Notes: a model not told the origin generated them from the sequence alone. A DNA stretch of 64,000 nucleotides from Sphingomonas sp. AR_OL41 (GCF_029911635.1 NZ_JARYTI010000006.1:1-64000), one strand, 5' to 3'. Positions 32,428 through 41,051 are shown, numbered from the stretch's first letter. Translations and numbers: made by a program.

Positions 32428-33396
32428 ATGAACGACCCCGAAAACACGCCGATCCACGCCGAGGATGAAATCACCTGGATGCGCAACTATCGCGCGACCA
32501 AGGGCCTCAGCTGGACCCAGCTGTCGCGCATCAGCAACATCCCTTCGTCAACGCTGTCGCTGCTGCTGAGCGGCAAATATACCGGCAATGTCGACGCGGT
32601 CGCCAAGCGCGTCTTCGGGTTCCGCCAGAAGGCGCAGAGCCAGGAAGAGCGGGCGCTTGGCGCGCTCACCTTACCCGACTATGTCGAGACACGCAGCTCG
32701 CGCTTGCTCACCAATTTGCTCGGCATCGCACATACCGGCCGGCTGATCCTGGCGGCGATGGGCCCGGGCACCAGCAAGACGATGACCGCGCGCCACTACA
32801 AGGGCTGCATGGGTGACACCGTGTGGATGGTCACCATGCGCGACACGACGGGTTCGACCGGCGCGATGATCAGGGCGGTGATGCGTGCGATGGCGCTCCA
32901 GGCGCGCGGGCCGCTTTCCAGCGTGGCTGACCAGATCATTGACCGCGTCGCCGGCACGCAGGGCCTGCTGATCGTCGACGAAGCCAACCATCTGGAGCGC
33001 GGCGCGATCGAGGAGCTGCGCGGCTGGCATGACGTGACGGGCATCGGCATCGCGCTGCTCGGCAATGAGGAGCTGGCGCTGCGGATCAAGGGCGGTGCCA
33101 ACCGCCACGCTTATGCCCGCCTCGAAAGCCGCATGGCGGCCTGTCACATCCAGGACGTGCCGACCGACGAGGACGTCAGCATCTTCCTGGACGCGTGCGA
33201 TATCGATGAGCCGGCGATCCGCAAGGTGCTGATCGATGTCGGCACCTCGCCCCAGCATGGCGGTCTGCGCGAGGTTCACCAGATCCTGCAGGGCGCCAAC
33301 ATGCTGGCGATCGCCGACGAACAGCTGCTCGGCCTGGCGCATGTCCAGCAGGCCAAGGGCTCGCGCTTCACCCAGCAGATGCGGCGGGCGTCATGA
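32428..33396 (+). CDS. Transposition ATPase B (AAA family)
   Basis: The 322-residue protein has an N-terminal helix-turn-helix (KGLSWTQLSRISNIPSSTLSLLLSG, about 25-50), a Walker A GPGTSKT (K117), a Walker B LLIVDEANHLE and an AAA lid. MuB homologues bind target DNA and deliver it to transposase, giving target immunity. The P-loop has Ser where Gly is usual before the Lys. It lies 20 bp after transposase A. Confidence 0.9.
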   Translation: MNDPENTPIHAEDEITWMRNYRATKGLSWTQLSRISNIPSSTLSLLLSGKYTGNVDAVAKRVFGFRQKAQSQEERALGALTLPDYVETRSSRLLTNLLGIAHTGRLILAAMGPGTSKTMTARHYKGCMGDTVWMVTMRDTTGSTGAMIRAVMRAMALQARGPLSSVADQIIDRVAGTQGLLIVDEANHLERGAIEELRGWHDVTGIGIALLGNEELALRIKGGANRHAYARLESRMAACHIQDVPTDEDVSIFLDACDIDEPAIRKVLIDVGTSPQHGGLREVHQILQGANMLAIADEQLLGLAHVQQAKGSRFTQQMRRAS

Positions 33397-33491
33397 GCCG
33401 GCGGTTCAAGGTCGCCGCGGCGCTGATCGCCGCGATGGCGATCGGCACGATCGGCGGCAATGTCCTGGTCGCCTGGGGGATGTCGCTGTGA
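33393..33491 (+). CDS. 32-residue membrane peptide
   Basis: ATGA overlap with the preceding stop and TGATG overlap with the next gene frame a peptide with one hydrophobic helix (VAAALIAAMAIGTIGGNVLVAWG). Its position and couplings support translation. Function is unknown. Confidence 0.45.
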   Translation: MSRRFKVAAALIAAMAIGTIGGNVLVAWGMSL

Positions 33492-33955
33492 TGTCCTCAC
33501 GCGCCGATCGCGCCGGCGTTGCGCGAGTCCTCGCGGCTCTCTCGGCTCGCGCGCAGAAGGCGCCGAGCGTAGAGCGGCTCGCGCCGCGGCTTGAGCCGGT
33601 GCGCCGGCCTGTGCCCGAACAGCGCGCGCGGCGTGTCGCGCCGCCGCCGATGGACCCGGGCGAGGCGCTCTCGATCGTGAACGCCGTCGCGTTCGAGATG
33701 GGGCTGCGTGCCGAGGCAATCCTGCATCGCAGCGACAGGGCACAAAAGCTGGTGCGCGCGCGCGCCGCGGCTGCGTGGCTCGCGCGCCGAGGCACCACGC
33801 ACTCGCTGCCGAAGATCGGAGCTGCGCTAGGCGGGCGCGATCACACGATGATCCTCTATCTGGTCGCCAAAGCCGAAGGCTTGCGCGACACCGATCCGGC
33901 CTTCCGCATGGTAACCGACCGGCTGCTGGTCCGTCTCGGCGGGGCGCAAGCATGA
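33491..33955 (+). CDS. DnaA domain IV-like DNA-binding protein
   Basis: The 154-residue protein has a disordered Arg/Pro-rich N-terminal third. A C-terminal part then resembles the DnaA helix-turn-helix domain: MGLRAEAILHRSDRAQKLVRARAAAAWLARR, then SLPKIGAALGGRDHTMILY, where GGRDHT is the DnaA-box-recognition signature. The AAA domain is missing, so it cannot be an initiator by itself. It might recruit host replication proteins or compete with DnaA. Confidence 0.75.
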   Translation: MSSRADRAGVARVLAALSARAQKAPSVERLAPRLEPVRRPVPEQRARRVAPPPMDPGEALSIVNAVAFEMGLRAEAILHRSDRAQKLVRARAAAAWLARRGTTHSLPKIGAALGGRDHTMILYLVAKAEGLRDTDPAFRMVTDRLLVRLGGAQA

Positions 33956-34668
33956 GCGCCGCCTGCAAGCCCACCAAGGCGCAGTTCGACCCGGCAGCCC
34001 AGCTGCGCCGCGCGCTGATCGCCAAGGTGCATATCGCGCCCAAGCAGCTAGGTATGATCGACGATGATTATCGCGCGGTGATGCTCCGGGTGACCGGCGC
34101 GATCAGCGCGAAGGATCTGTCGACCGAGCAGCTCCGCCAGCTGGTCGAGGAATTCAAGCGGCTCGGCTTCAAGGATCAGATCAAGGCCGGCCCGCGCAAG
34201 GCGCGGGTCGCCGACCATCTCTCGGCGCGCAAGGCGCGCTCGCTGTGGATCTCGCTGCACCAGCTCGGCGTGGTCGAGAACCCGTCCGACCTCGCGCTGG
34301 AAGCGTTCGCGCGCCGCCAGCTGAAGGTCGAGCGGCTGCAATGGGCCGACCAGGCGCTGTGCTACAAGCTGGTCGAGGCACTGAAGGCGATGGCCGAGCG
34401 CGCCGGATGGAGCCAGGACATGGCGGGCGTCGCCGGCGCCGCGGCGCGCGTGCGGACCCTCAAGGTGCGTCTCGTCCAGACACAGCTCGCCAAGCTGCAG
34501 GCGGCGGACTTCGCCCCGGCCGGCTGGAGCGTGACGCGCGCGGCGAAGGAATTCGCCGGCATGGACCTCGCCGGCCTCAACTTCACCAGCGACGGCGACC
34601 TGCAGCTGGTCGCCCAGGCGTTCGGTCGCGTGCTGCACAAGGCCAAAGCGGCCGAGGCGGCGAAATGA
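33952..34668 (+). CDS. GemA-like regulatory protein (Mu gp16 family)
   Basis: The 238-residue protein matches the gp16/GemA family: QLRRALIAKVHIAPKQLGMIDDDYRAVMLRVTGAISAKDLSTEQLRQLVEEFKRLGF. It has an extended C-terminal half with RSLWISLHQLGVVENPSDLALEAFARRQ. In Mu, GemA affects host gene expression and DNA topology. It is in its usual place upstream of Mor. Confidence 0.85.
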   Translation: MSAACKPTKAQFDPAAQLRRALIAKVHIAPKQLGMIDDDYRAVMLRVTGAISAKDLSTEQLRQLVEEFKRLGFKDQIKAGPRKARVADHLSARKARSLWISLHQLGVVENPSDLALEAFARRQLKVERLQWADQALCYKLVEALKAMAERAGWSQDMAGVAGAAARVRTLKVRLVQTQLAKLQAADFAPAGWSVTRAAKEFAGMDLAGLNFTSDGDLQLVAQAFGRVLHKAKAAEAAK

Positions 34669-34946
34669 GAAGCGCGAGCTGGATCGTTCGCGCGCGCGAT
34701 GCCGTGCGAGAGGTGGCCTTGACGATCCCGGCCGATGCCACGCTTTCCGCGCGGCGCAAGGCGATGCGCGCCGTTGGCCCGCACTTCCATGGCGGTACCT
34801 ATTGGGGCCGCAAGAAGTGGGGTCAGGCGGTGCGCGAATACCTAGAACGGCACGGCCAGCCACCGCGGATCACGCAATCGGTGCGGAATGCCCCGAACTT
34901 CGGGCCCGACATTATCTTCCCGTGGAAGAAGGACGCGGGGGCATGA
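34665..34946 (+). CDS. Phage protein between GemA and Mor, unknown
   Basis: The 93-residue basic product has a helical start and the segment FHGGTYWGRKKWGQAVREYLERHG. No family is recognised, although similar H-x-GT-x-x-GRK-x-W segments occur in proteins of Mu-like phages as far as I recall. It is coupled by ATGA overlaps to both neighbours. Confidence 0.55.
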   Translation: MRSASWIVRARDAVREVALTIPADATLSARRKAMRAVGPHFHGGTYWGRKKWGQAVREYLERHGQPPRITQSVRNAPNFGPDIIFPWKKDAGA

Positions 34947-35029
34947 GCCGGCTGCGCATCCCCGCCGATATCGCCCTTGTCATCGCATGCCTCGCGATCG
35001 CCGCGGCGATCGCGCTGCTCGGCCGGTGA
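34943..35029 (+). CDS. 28-residue membrane peptide
   Basis: The short frame (IPADIALVIACLAIAAAIALL) has a single hydrophobic helix. It starts in the preceding stop and ends in the GTG of Mor. The double coupling suggests that it is translated; its role is unknown. Confidence 0.4.
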   Translation: MSRLRIPADIALVIACLAIAAAIALLGR

Positions 35030-35409
35030 ACGCGATCCGCCCGATTCGCCGCCCTTCGGAGCAGATGCAGGAACTGGCCCAGGTGATCGGCCAGCCCAAC
35101 GTACTCGCATTGTGCAAGGTGCTGGGCGGCACCAAGGTCTATATTCCGGCAAAGATCATCGCCACGCACCCGATCGCGCAGGCAATCGGCATGCGCGCCG
35201 CGGCGATCCTCGCCGAGCACTATCACGGTACTCAGATCGACTTGCCCAAGGCGCACCATCGGCGCCAGGCGGTGATCGAGCTGGCCAAGTCGGGTGAAAT
35301 GACTATCGCGCAAGCCGCGCTGGCGTGCGATTATACCGAGCGTCACGTGTACCGGCTGATCCAGCCGGAGGACGATGGCCAGGGGAGCCTGTTCGACCTG
35401 CTGTCCTGA
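35026..35409 (+). CDS. mor: Mor-family transcription activator
   Basis: The 127-residue protein matches Mor/C activators: a dimerisation part (QELAQVIGQPNVLALCKVLGGTKVYIPAK) and a C-terminal helix-turn-helix (MTIAQAALACDYTERHVYRLIQ). Mor dimers bind a dyad near -43.5 and contact RNA polymerase to switch on late genes. The 16-bp dyads at 35405 and 47418 are the likely targets. No second family member (C) is seen, so Mor may drive late transcription directly. Confidence 0.87.
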   Translation: MNAIRPIRRPSEQMQELAQVIGQPNVLALCKVLGGTKVYIPAKIIATHPIAQAIGMRAAAILAEHYHGTQIDLPKAHHRRQAVIELAKSGEMTIAQAALACDYTERHVYRLIQPEDDGQGSLFDLLS

Positions 35410-35450
35410 CATTTGTCAGGTGGGAGCGTCCCTCTCATCCAGCCCATAGC
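35405..35450 (+). promoter_or_regulatory. Predicted Mor-dependent late promoter 1
   Basis: CCTGACATTTGTCAGG at 35405-35420 is a perfect 7-bp inverted repeat. CCCATAG follows at 35443 with CATAGC as weak -10 (35445-35450). The dyad centre would lie near -44 from a start at about 35457. The same layout recurs at 47418. Confidence 0.65.
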
Positions 35451-35458
35451 TTCGCCCC

Positions 35459-35566
35459 ATGGGGCGGCAGGAATCAATCAGCGACGCAATCGATCTAATG
35501 GCTGTGGAGCCGATGATCGGGGTCGCTGTCAACCTTGCCCCCGCGATCGGAGGCAGGCTGCTATGA
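35459..35566 (+). CDS. Possible 35-residue leader peptide
   Basis: The frame MGRQESISDAIDLMAVEPMI, continuing GVAVNLAPAIGGRLL, starts next to the predicted transcription start. Its stop overlaps the lysozyme ATG (ATGA). No ribosome-binding site precedes it, so translation would be nearly leaderless. Apart from this frame, 35410-35562 holds only the promoter. Confidence 0.3.
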   Translation: MGRQESISDAIDLMAVEPMIGVAVNLAPAIGGRLL

Positions 35567-36207
35567 CACCGAAGGAATTCATCGCCGGGTTCATCGGCAC
35601 GCATGAGGGCAAGCTCTCGCTCCATGCGTCCGACAACGGTAACTGGTATGACCCGGTCCGCTATAAGGCTGAGAAACCCCAGCGTCGGAACATGGGCCAG
35701 CTGGTTGGCTCGAAGTTCGGCGTAACTGCCTATGCCCTTGTGCGCTACCGCATCCGCAAGGGGATGCCGGAAGCGCAGGCGCTTGTCGTCAAGCCAGCGG
35801 ACATCGATGCGATCGACTTCGCCATGGCCGTCGACATCGGCATTGAACTCTACTTCAAGGAACCCGGCTTCGACACGCTGCCGTGGAACCGCGTCACGGC
35901 GTCAATCGTCGACAAGGGTTGGGGCTCGGGTCCGGGCGCCGCGGTCGACATGATGCAAGCGACGATCGGTGCGTCGACCAAGGGCGGCATCGGCCCCGAG
36001 ACGCGTTCGAAATACGCGGCATTCCTCGCCGCGCACGGAGAGCAAGGCGCGGCGATTCTGTGGTGCAACACGCGCTGCGAATTCGATCATAACTTGGCGA
36101 CCAACGAAGGCCCGAACGACCCCGACAAGGCCTTCATCAACGGCTGGAACAACCGGTCGCGGAGCTTCCTGCCAGGCACGCCTTGGTGGCAGAGCTTCGG
36201 CGCATGA
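35563..36207 (+). CDS. Endolysin, GH108-type lysozyme
   Basis: The 214-residue enzyme has FIAGFIGTHEGKLSLHASDNGNWYDP, where the Glu of HEG is the expected catalytic acid of the GH108 family. A C-terminal peptidoglycan-binding-like segment follows (GWGSGPGAAVDMMQATIGASTKGGIGPETR). It cleaves murein at lysis. The ATG at 35563 has CGGAGG upstream. It opens the lysis cassette right after the late promoter. Confidence 0.85.
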   Translation: MTPKEFIAGFIGTHEGKLSLHASDNGNWYDPVRYKAEKPQRRNMGQLVGSKFGVTAYALVRYRIRKGMPEAQALVVKPADIDAIDFAMAVDIGIELYFKEPGFDTLPWNRVTASIVDKGWGSGPGAAVDMMQATIGASTKGGIGPETRSKYAAFLAAHGEQGAAILWCNTRCEFDHNLATNEGPNDPDKAFINGWNNRSRSFLPGTPWWQSFGA

Positions 36208-36719
36208 ACCCGCTCAGCATCGCGCGAATCGCAGCTGGCATCGTCGCGGTCGCCCTGGCGGGGTGGCTGATTTGGGCGGTCAATGACCGCTTCAAGCTGG
36301 CCGGCGAGGTCAAGCAGCACAAGGCGTGCCTGGTGGCGATCGCCAAGCCCGAGCTGCCGCTGTCGCCGGCGTGCGAGCCGTCGATCGCGGACAACGTCGC
36401 GAGCGCGCGCCAGGCCGCGGGCTGTGACGGAGCGCTAACCGCGAAGAACATCGTGGCGATCCGCGCGCTCTGCCCGACCTCGGTCAAGACGATCGTCGCC
36501 GATCGCGACGCCCAAGCCGGCAACCTCGTCGACGCCAACCAGCAACTCGACGGCGCGAAGCAGCGCCTAATCGACGCCGTTTCCCGCGCAGAGGCGCGCG
36601 CAGCCGGTACCGCCAAACGAAAGGCAAGCAATGACCGCACGATCCAGACCGCCCCTCGCACTGCTGACGGCAGCATGCGTTGCGATGCTCAGTGCCTGCA
36701 CGACCTCGCCAACCCCTGA
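36204..36719 (+). CDS. Inner-membrane spanin (Rz-like)
   Basis: The 171-residue protein has one N-terminal membrane helix (IAGIVAVALAGWLIWAV) and a periplasmic helical domain with a coiled-coil-like DANQQLDGAKQRLIDAVSRAEARA. This is the i-spanin layout. It overlaps the lysozyme stop and contains the start of the lipoprotein spanin in another frame. Confidence 0.75.
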   Translation: MNPLSIARIAAGIVAVALAGWLIWAVNDRFKLAGEVKQHKACLVAIAKPELPLSPACEPSIADNVASARQAAGCDGALTAKNIVAIRALCPTSVKTIVADRDAQAGNLVDANQQLDGAKQRLIDAVSRAEARAAGTAKRKASNDRTIQTAPRTADGSMRCDAQCLHDLANP

Positions 36720-36942
36720 GCGGCCGAAGATCGCGGCCGACCCGATAGTCGAGAACCACACGGTAACGCGGGTCGAATGCCCGGCCGAGGTGACCGCGCC
36801 GACGCCGGGGCCGGTGCCCGACTATGCCGGGCCGGAGGTCGTCGCGCCGCCGCCTTATTTTGTATGGCTCGGCCGACACCTCGCGCGCGAGGCGCTACTC
36901 GGCGCGCGGATCGAGGACGCGCGTGAGAGCTGCCCCAAATGA
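36631..36942 (+). CDS. Outer-membrane lipoprotein spanin (Rz1-like)
   Basis: The 103-residue lipoprotein has a signal peptide and lipobox (LTAACVAMLSAC) and then a Pro-rich stretch. It starts inside the Rz-like gene in a different frame and overlaps it by 89 bases, the classic Rz/Rz1 arrangement. The o-spanin and i-spanin span the periplasm and fuse the membranes at lysis. Confidence 0.8.
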   Translation: MTARSRPPLALLTAACVAMLSACTTSPTPERPKIAADPIVENHTVTRVECPAEVTAPTPGPVPDYAGPEVVAPPPYFVWLGRHLAREALLGARIEDARESCPK

Positions 36943-39743
36943 CCGTGTTCGGTGAAGGTACGGGCGACACCTCGCTGGCGCCGCGCGTCTTGGTTCTCGA
37001 ACAGCGTGCCGATGGCCTGACCGCGAGCGTCGGCGCGAACGCGGTCGCCCTCGTCGCGGCCGTCGACGGCGAGGCCAGCGCGCGCAACTCGGGCGACCAA
37101 GCCAACGCCGCCTCGATCCTTGCAGAGCGCGACGCACGCATCGCCGGCGACCAGGCCAACAACGATCAGCTCGGCGACATTGCCACGCGCCTCGGCAACG
37201 TGGACGAAGCGCTGGTATCAGCACTGGTACAGACGGCCGCCGATCGCGTCGCCACTGGCCAGGACAGGGCGCAAACGGCTGCCGATAGGGTCGCAACGGG
37301 CAACGATCGCGCCGCAACGGCGGCCGATCGGACGCAGACCGCGCTCGATCGCACCGCGACCGGCGGCGACAAGACCGCGACGGCGGCCGACCGGGCGCAA
37401 ACCGGCCAAGACCGAATTGCGACAGGCTCGGACGTGATTCTTACACATGCTGATGTATTGCTCACACACGCAGATGCGGTCACTACGTCTAGCGCATCCG
37501 CCGCAGCGGTGGTCGGCGCGGCGACCGCAGATGTGTACCAGACCGCCGCCAGCGTCGGCGGTAACGTTCCAAAAGGCGCCGTCGCATTCAGCTTCACCTC
37601 AGGCTCGGGTGGCGTCAACAGCGTAAATAACGTTGCGACGTTCAGCGGCGGGACGCTGACCTACCAGCCAGTAATATATTACGATGTTGTCGGTGGGGCG
37701 GTGACTAATGTTCGCATGCCCTGGGGAGGCCTCTTCATCGGAACCGGTACCCCTACCATGCCTACCGTCCTCCTCGGGAACGGTGGCACGGGTACGATTA
37801 CGCTGGCAGCCGGGCTCTATTATGCGGCGGGTCAGGGCTACTGGGCGGTCTCGGCGGACGGCAGCAGGCTAGACCGCGTAGTCAACTCGGGCGGCGCGCC
37901 AATCTTGGACTCTACGGTGCCGTCGCTTTCGTTAGGCGGCTATTTCCGCGTCGTGAAGGATCTCGCGCAGTTCGGAGCGACCTCGACGCGCATCTTGTGG
38001 GGCATTGAGAGCAGCGCCGGCCGGATGGCGCTCGGGCTTGTCGATAACGGCCAGTTGATCTTCGACATCCACCCCACCTCACGCGCGCAAGCAGGCATCA
38101 CAGCCGCGCTCGCCGCCGCGACGGGTGGCCGAAACGTCGTCGCATCCGGCATCAGCGAGATCGAGGGCGGTTCCTCGTATGGCAGCCCGTCGACCGCCAC
38201 AACGATCGCGCCACCGCTCGGCCTGGTCGATGGCGTGCGCGATGCCAGCAAGCGGCTGGGATATGCCCTCGCATCGGATGGCACGTTTCTGATCGGCAAG
38301 TACGACACCAGGCTGGCGCGTGCCGCACGCGGCGGTGAGAGTGCCGCACAGAACGAGACGCTCGGGCAATTCATCACCGAGGAATCGAACCAGATCGTCT
38401 CCTATTTCGGCTCCGCCAAACAGGTTCTCACCACGGAGGGCAACAACAGCAAACCCAAGCTGCTCACCTCGCGTATCGCCTTCCTGTCTGACCGGTTCCG
38501 GGGCGTTACCGCGCCGTACATCATGAATTACGACGGCAGCGACCAGCGCGCGATGCTGCGCGATGTCGCGTATGAGGTCGTCCTGGGCGCCGGCCAGTCT
38601 CTCCTGGTCGGCAACACCACAGTCGCAATCACCACCGCGGCACCCTATCCGCAGCAGGGGCTGAAGCTGACTGGCGGGCCGCTCGTCAACTCGGGCTCGC
38701 CTCCCGCTGCAGCGACAGCGCTCATCCTGCCCCTCGCCGAAAGCGGGGCCGAAACCTTCGCAACTGCGATGGTATCGCGCATGCTCGACCGCGAGCTGCC
38801 GAAGCGCCCAAACCTGCGCGTCGCAGTAGTGGGACGCGGCGCGCCCGGAAAGACCTATGCCGAGCTGGCGCGCGGCACGATCTACTATCAGTACGGCATC
38901 GACCAGATAACGCGCATCGCGACCTACGGGTCAACGATCGTGCGCGCCGTCGTGATCGTGCATGGCGAGGCAGATCTAGTCAGCACCACCTATGAGGCTG
39001 ATCTCGGCACGTGGCAGGCCAATTACGAAGCCGATATTCGGGCGATCACCGGCCAGAAAGAGCCGGTGTATTTCATCCTCACGCAGACGTCTTCGATGCG
39101 GTGGAGCTACGCGACCGGATCGACGGCGCCGAGGTCGTGCCTGTCGCAATACACGGCGGCGCTCAACAATCCCAAGATCGTGCTGGCGACGCCCGAGTAC
39201 ATCTTCAACTATAATGATAACCTGCACATCGACGCGATCAGTCAGCGCACGATGGGCGAGTATATCGACAAGGCGCACGCTAGGCTGATCAGCCAAGGCC
39301 GCGATTGGAAGTTCGCGGTCAACAGCATCACGCTCGGCGCCAACACGATCGATCTCAAGTTCGACGTACCGGTCGCCCCGATCGTGCTCGACACCGCGCT
39401 CTGCACCGATCCCGGCAATTATGGTTTCACCTATTCGGATGCGTCGGGTCGCACGATCAGTTCGGTCGCGGTCAAGGCCGGCACGACAGACACCGTGCGC
39501 ATCACCCTCTCCGGCACGATCGGGTCGAGCGCGATCCTAGACTATGCCTATTCGAACGGGGTCGATGCCGCAACGGCGGGCACCGCAAATGGGCAGAGCG
39601 GCAATGGCAAAGTCATCACGCCGAACGTCACCGGCGCAGGTGCTCGCGGGTGCCTGCGCGACAGCGACCCGGCCGTATCTCGGTTCGATCCATCGATCCA
39701 TCTCTACAACGCCGCTCCGGCCTTCCGCTACCTGCTCAACTGA
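36939..39743 (+). CDS. Tailspike/tail fibre with SGNH esterase-like domain
   Basis: The 934-residue protein has an N-terminal alpha-helical part with a heptad repeat region (about residues 97-164) and a beta-rich middle. An SGNH-type esterase domain follows, with GAGQSLLVG (block I Ser), VVIVHGEADL (block III-like) and DNLHID (Asp-x-x-His block V). A C-terminal Ig-like beta domain ends the protein. It probably binds and deacetylates a surface polysaccharide of the host. Finding it between the spanins and packaging genes is unusual, since Mu keeps its fibre genes after the baseplate. Confidence 0.75.
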   Translation: MTVFGEGTGDTSLAPRVLVLEQRADGLTASVGANAVALVAAVDGEASARNSGDQANAASILAERDARIAGDQANNDQLGDIATRLGNVDEALVSALVQTAADRVATGQDRAQTAADRVATGNDRAATAADRTQTALDRTATGGDKTATAADRAQTGQDRIATGSDVILTHADVLLTHADAVTTSSASAAAVVGAATADVYQTAASVGGNVPKGAVAFSFTSGSGGVNSVNNVATFSGGTLTYQPVIYYDVVGGAVTNVRMPWGGLFIGTGTPTMPTVLLGNGGTGTITLAAGLYYAAGQGYWAVSADGSRLDRVVNSGGAPILDSTVPSLSLGGYFRVVKDLAQFGATSTRILWGIESSAGRMALGLVDNGQLIFDIHPTSRAQAGITAALAAATGGRNVVASGISEIEGGSSYGSPSTATTIAPPLGLVDGVRDASKRLGYALASDGTFLIGKYDTRLARAARGGESAAQNETLGQFITEESNQIVSYFGSAKQVLTTEGNNSKPKLLTSRIAFLSDRFRGVTAPYIMNYDGSDQRAMLRDVAYEVVLGAGQSLLVGNTTVAITTAAPYPQQGLKLTGGPLVNSGSPPAAATALILPLAESGAETFATAMVSRMLDRELPKRPNLRVAVVGRGAPGKTYAELARGTIYYQYGIDQITRIATYGSTIVRAVVIVHGEADLVSTTYEADLGTWQANYEADIRAITGQKEPVYFILTQTSSMRWSYATGSTAPRSCLSQYTAALNNPKIVLATPEYIFNYNDNLHIDAISQRTMGEYIDKAHARLISQGRDWKFAVNSITLGANTIDLKFDVPVAPIVLDTALCTDPGNYGFTYSDASGRTISSVAVKAGTTDTVRITLSGTIGSSAILDYAYSNGVDAATAGTANGQSGNGKVITPNVTGAGARGCLRDSDPAVSRFDPSIHLYNAAPAFRYLLN
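37228..37431 (+). repeat. Heptad-coding repeats in the tailspike gene
   Basis: About ten 7-residue units of the type T-A-A-D-R-x-A and T-G-x-D-R-x-Q follow one another. The underlying 21-base units (for example gccgatcgcgtcgcc variants) are diverged. They would form a coiled-coil-like stalk. Confidence 0.75.
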
Positions 39744-39754
39744 GGACATCGGCC

Positions 39755-40513
39755 ATGCGCATCCTTACACTCGACTCTGCCTTCACCGACGCGACCATCC
39801 CGCTCCTCAATAAGCTCGAGGACTATGAGGCGCAGATTACTGCGCTGTCGCCGCGCGCCTGGTGGGACGCCAGCAATGCCGCATATCGCACCGATGCATC
39901 CGGCAAGTGCGCACAGCTGACCGACCGAAGCGGCGGCGGCTTCCACCTTGTTCAGGCCACCGGCGTAAACCAGCCGGCCGTGACGGCGAATTACTGGGGA
40001 GCGTTGAACGGTGTGAGCCGTGACGCGCTCATCTTCGACGGCGCTACCGACCTGTTCATGCAAACGGCCGGCAACGTGTTCGACAGCACAAATGTATGGA
40101 CCGAGGCGATGTTCATCCGGTCGGCGAGCACCGCGCTTGCCGTACCGCTCGGCAATGGCACCCAGAACTGGGGGTACTTCCAGGGCCCGACTAACATTCA
40201 GTTCCCAAACACGAGCGGCGTGCCCGTGGCGACGCCGACGGCGGGCACCAACCTCGCCTTGATCGGGACGACCAACTACCCCGGTTCCGGTCAGATGACA
40301 GCGACCATCGACGTTAACGGCACAGCTGCGACGCTCGCTATGGCCAACGCGGCTGTCGGCACGAACAAAGCGATACTCGGCTGCACGCAAGCCTCGCACG
40401 TCTTTAAGTGGAATGGCGCGGTCGCAGAGGCGATCATCTTCAAGGCCGATCTCAGTGGCAATGCGCCAGCGATGGCTATGCTCAAGGCCTATTTTGCGAT
40501 GAAGTACCGGTGA
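39755..40513 (+). CDS. LamG/concanavalin-like tail protein
   Basis: The 252-residue protein has a helical N-terminus (PLLNKLEDYEAQITALSPRAWWDASNAAYR) and then a jelly-roll-like beta domain (ALIFDGATDLFMQT; TEAMFIRSAS; YFQGPTNIQF) of the LamG/concanavalin type. WWDAS followed by DRSGGGFHLVQ is common in phage receptor-binding proteins. The ATG at 39755 has GAGGA upstream. It probably works with the tailspike. Confidence 0.65.
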   Translation: MRILTLDSAFTDATIPLLNKLEDYEAQITALSPRAWWDASNAAYRTDASGKCAQLTDRSGGGFHLVQATGVNQPAVTANYWGALNGVSRDALIFDGATDLFMQTAGNVFDSTNVWTEAMFIRSASTALAVPLGNGTQNWGYFQGPTNIQFPNTSGVPVATPTAGTNLALIGTTNYPGSGQMTATIDVNGTAATLAMANAAVGTNKAILGCTQASHVFKWNGAVAEAIIFKADLSGNAPAMAMLKAYFAMKYR

Positions 40514-40608
40514 TGTTCGCTTCCCGGAAAATCTCGGGGACGGCTGGCCGTACGTCTACGATCATGCGTTCTAGAGCCGCAACCTGCTGCGCTGGCTCGG
40601 TCATCTGA
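40513..40608 (+). CDS. Possible 31-residue peptide
   Basis: The short frame starts at ATG 40513 in the preceding stop (TGATG) and ends in the holin-like gene's start. Its sequence (MFASRKISGTAGRTSTIMRS) has no recognised feature. It is listed because the segment otherwise lacks a gene. Confidence 0.25.
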   Translation: MFASRKISGTAGRTSTIMRSRAATCCAGSVI

Positions 40609-41051
40609 TGTCGCACGCAGCTCTCGACGCCGGCCGGACCAGCCTCGCGATCCTCGCGGTCGCGGCCTCCAGCTCGGCGCGCAATGCATTTGTGGTGCCC
40701 GGCCCAGAGCTGGTAATCGTCTTGGGCGTGGCGGTGCCGGCGCTCTCGGCGCTGTTCGGTGTGATCGGCATCCTGCTCGGCCAACTGCTCGCGCCGACGC
40801 CGGCGGTGCCACTGGGCTGGCGGCGGCGATCGGCGTTGGTGCTGGCCCTGGTGATGTTCGAGCTGGGGATCGTCATCTTCACCGGACAGAACGCCATGCT
40901 GGCGATGGGCTGGGGCATCGGCCTCGGCTTTGCCGGCCTGTCGGTTGCCCAAGCGCTGGGCGACGAAGCCCTCTCCGGAGTCAAGCGCATCGCCGATGCG
41001 TTCATCACAGCGATCGCCAGCAGGGTCGGCGGCAAGGAAAGTGACAAATGA
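40608..41051 (+). CDS. Holin-like membrane protein
   Basis: The 147-residue protein has three to four hydrophobic segments (ELVIVLGVAVPALSALFGVIGILLG; SALVLALVMFELGIVIF; AMLAMGWGIGLGFAGLSVA) and a charged C-terminus. Size, topology and closeness to the lysozyme and spanin genes suggest a holin. No sequence family was recognised. Confidence 0.55.
   Translation: MSHAALDAGRTSLAILAVAASSSARNAFVVPGPELVIVLGVAVPALSALFGVIGILLGQLLAPTPAVPLGWRRRSALVLALVMFELGIVIFTGQNAMLAMGWGIGLGFAGLSVAQALGDEALSGVKRIADAFITAIASRVGGKESDK

Noticed and set aside
37228..37431. Possible CRISPR-like array
   Set aside because: The repeats are in-frame 21-base units of a coding heptad, with no spacers and no cas genes.
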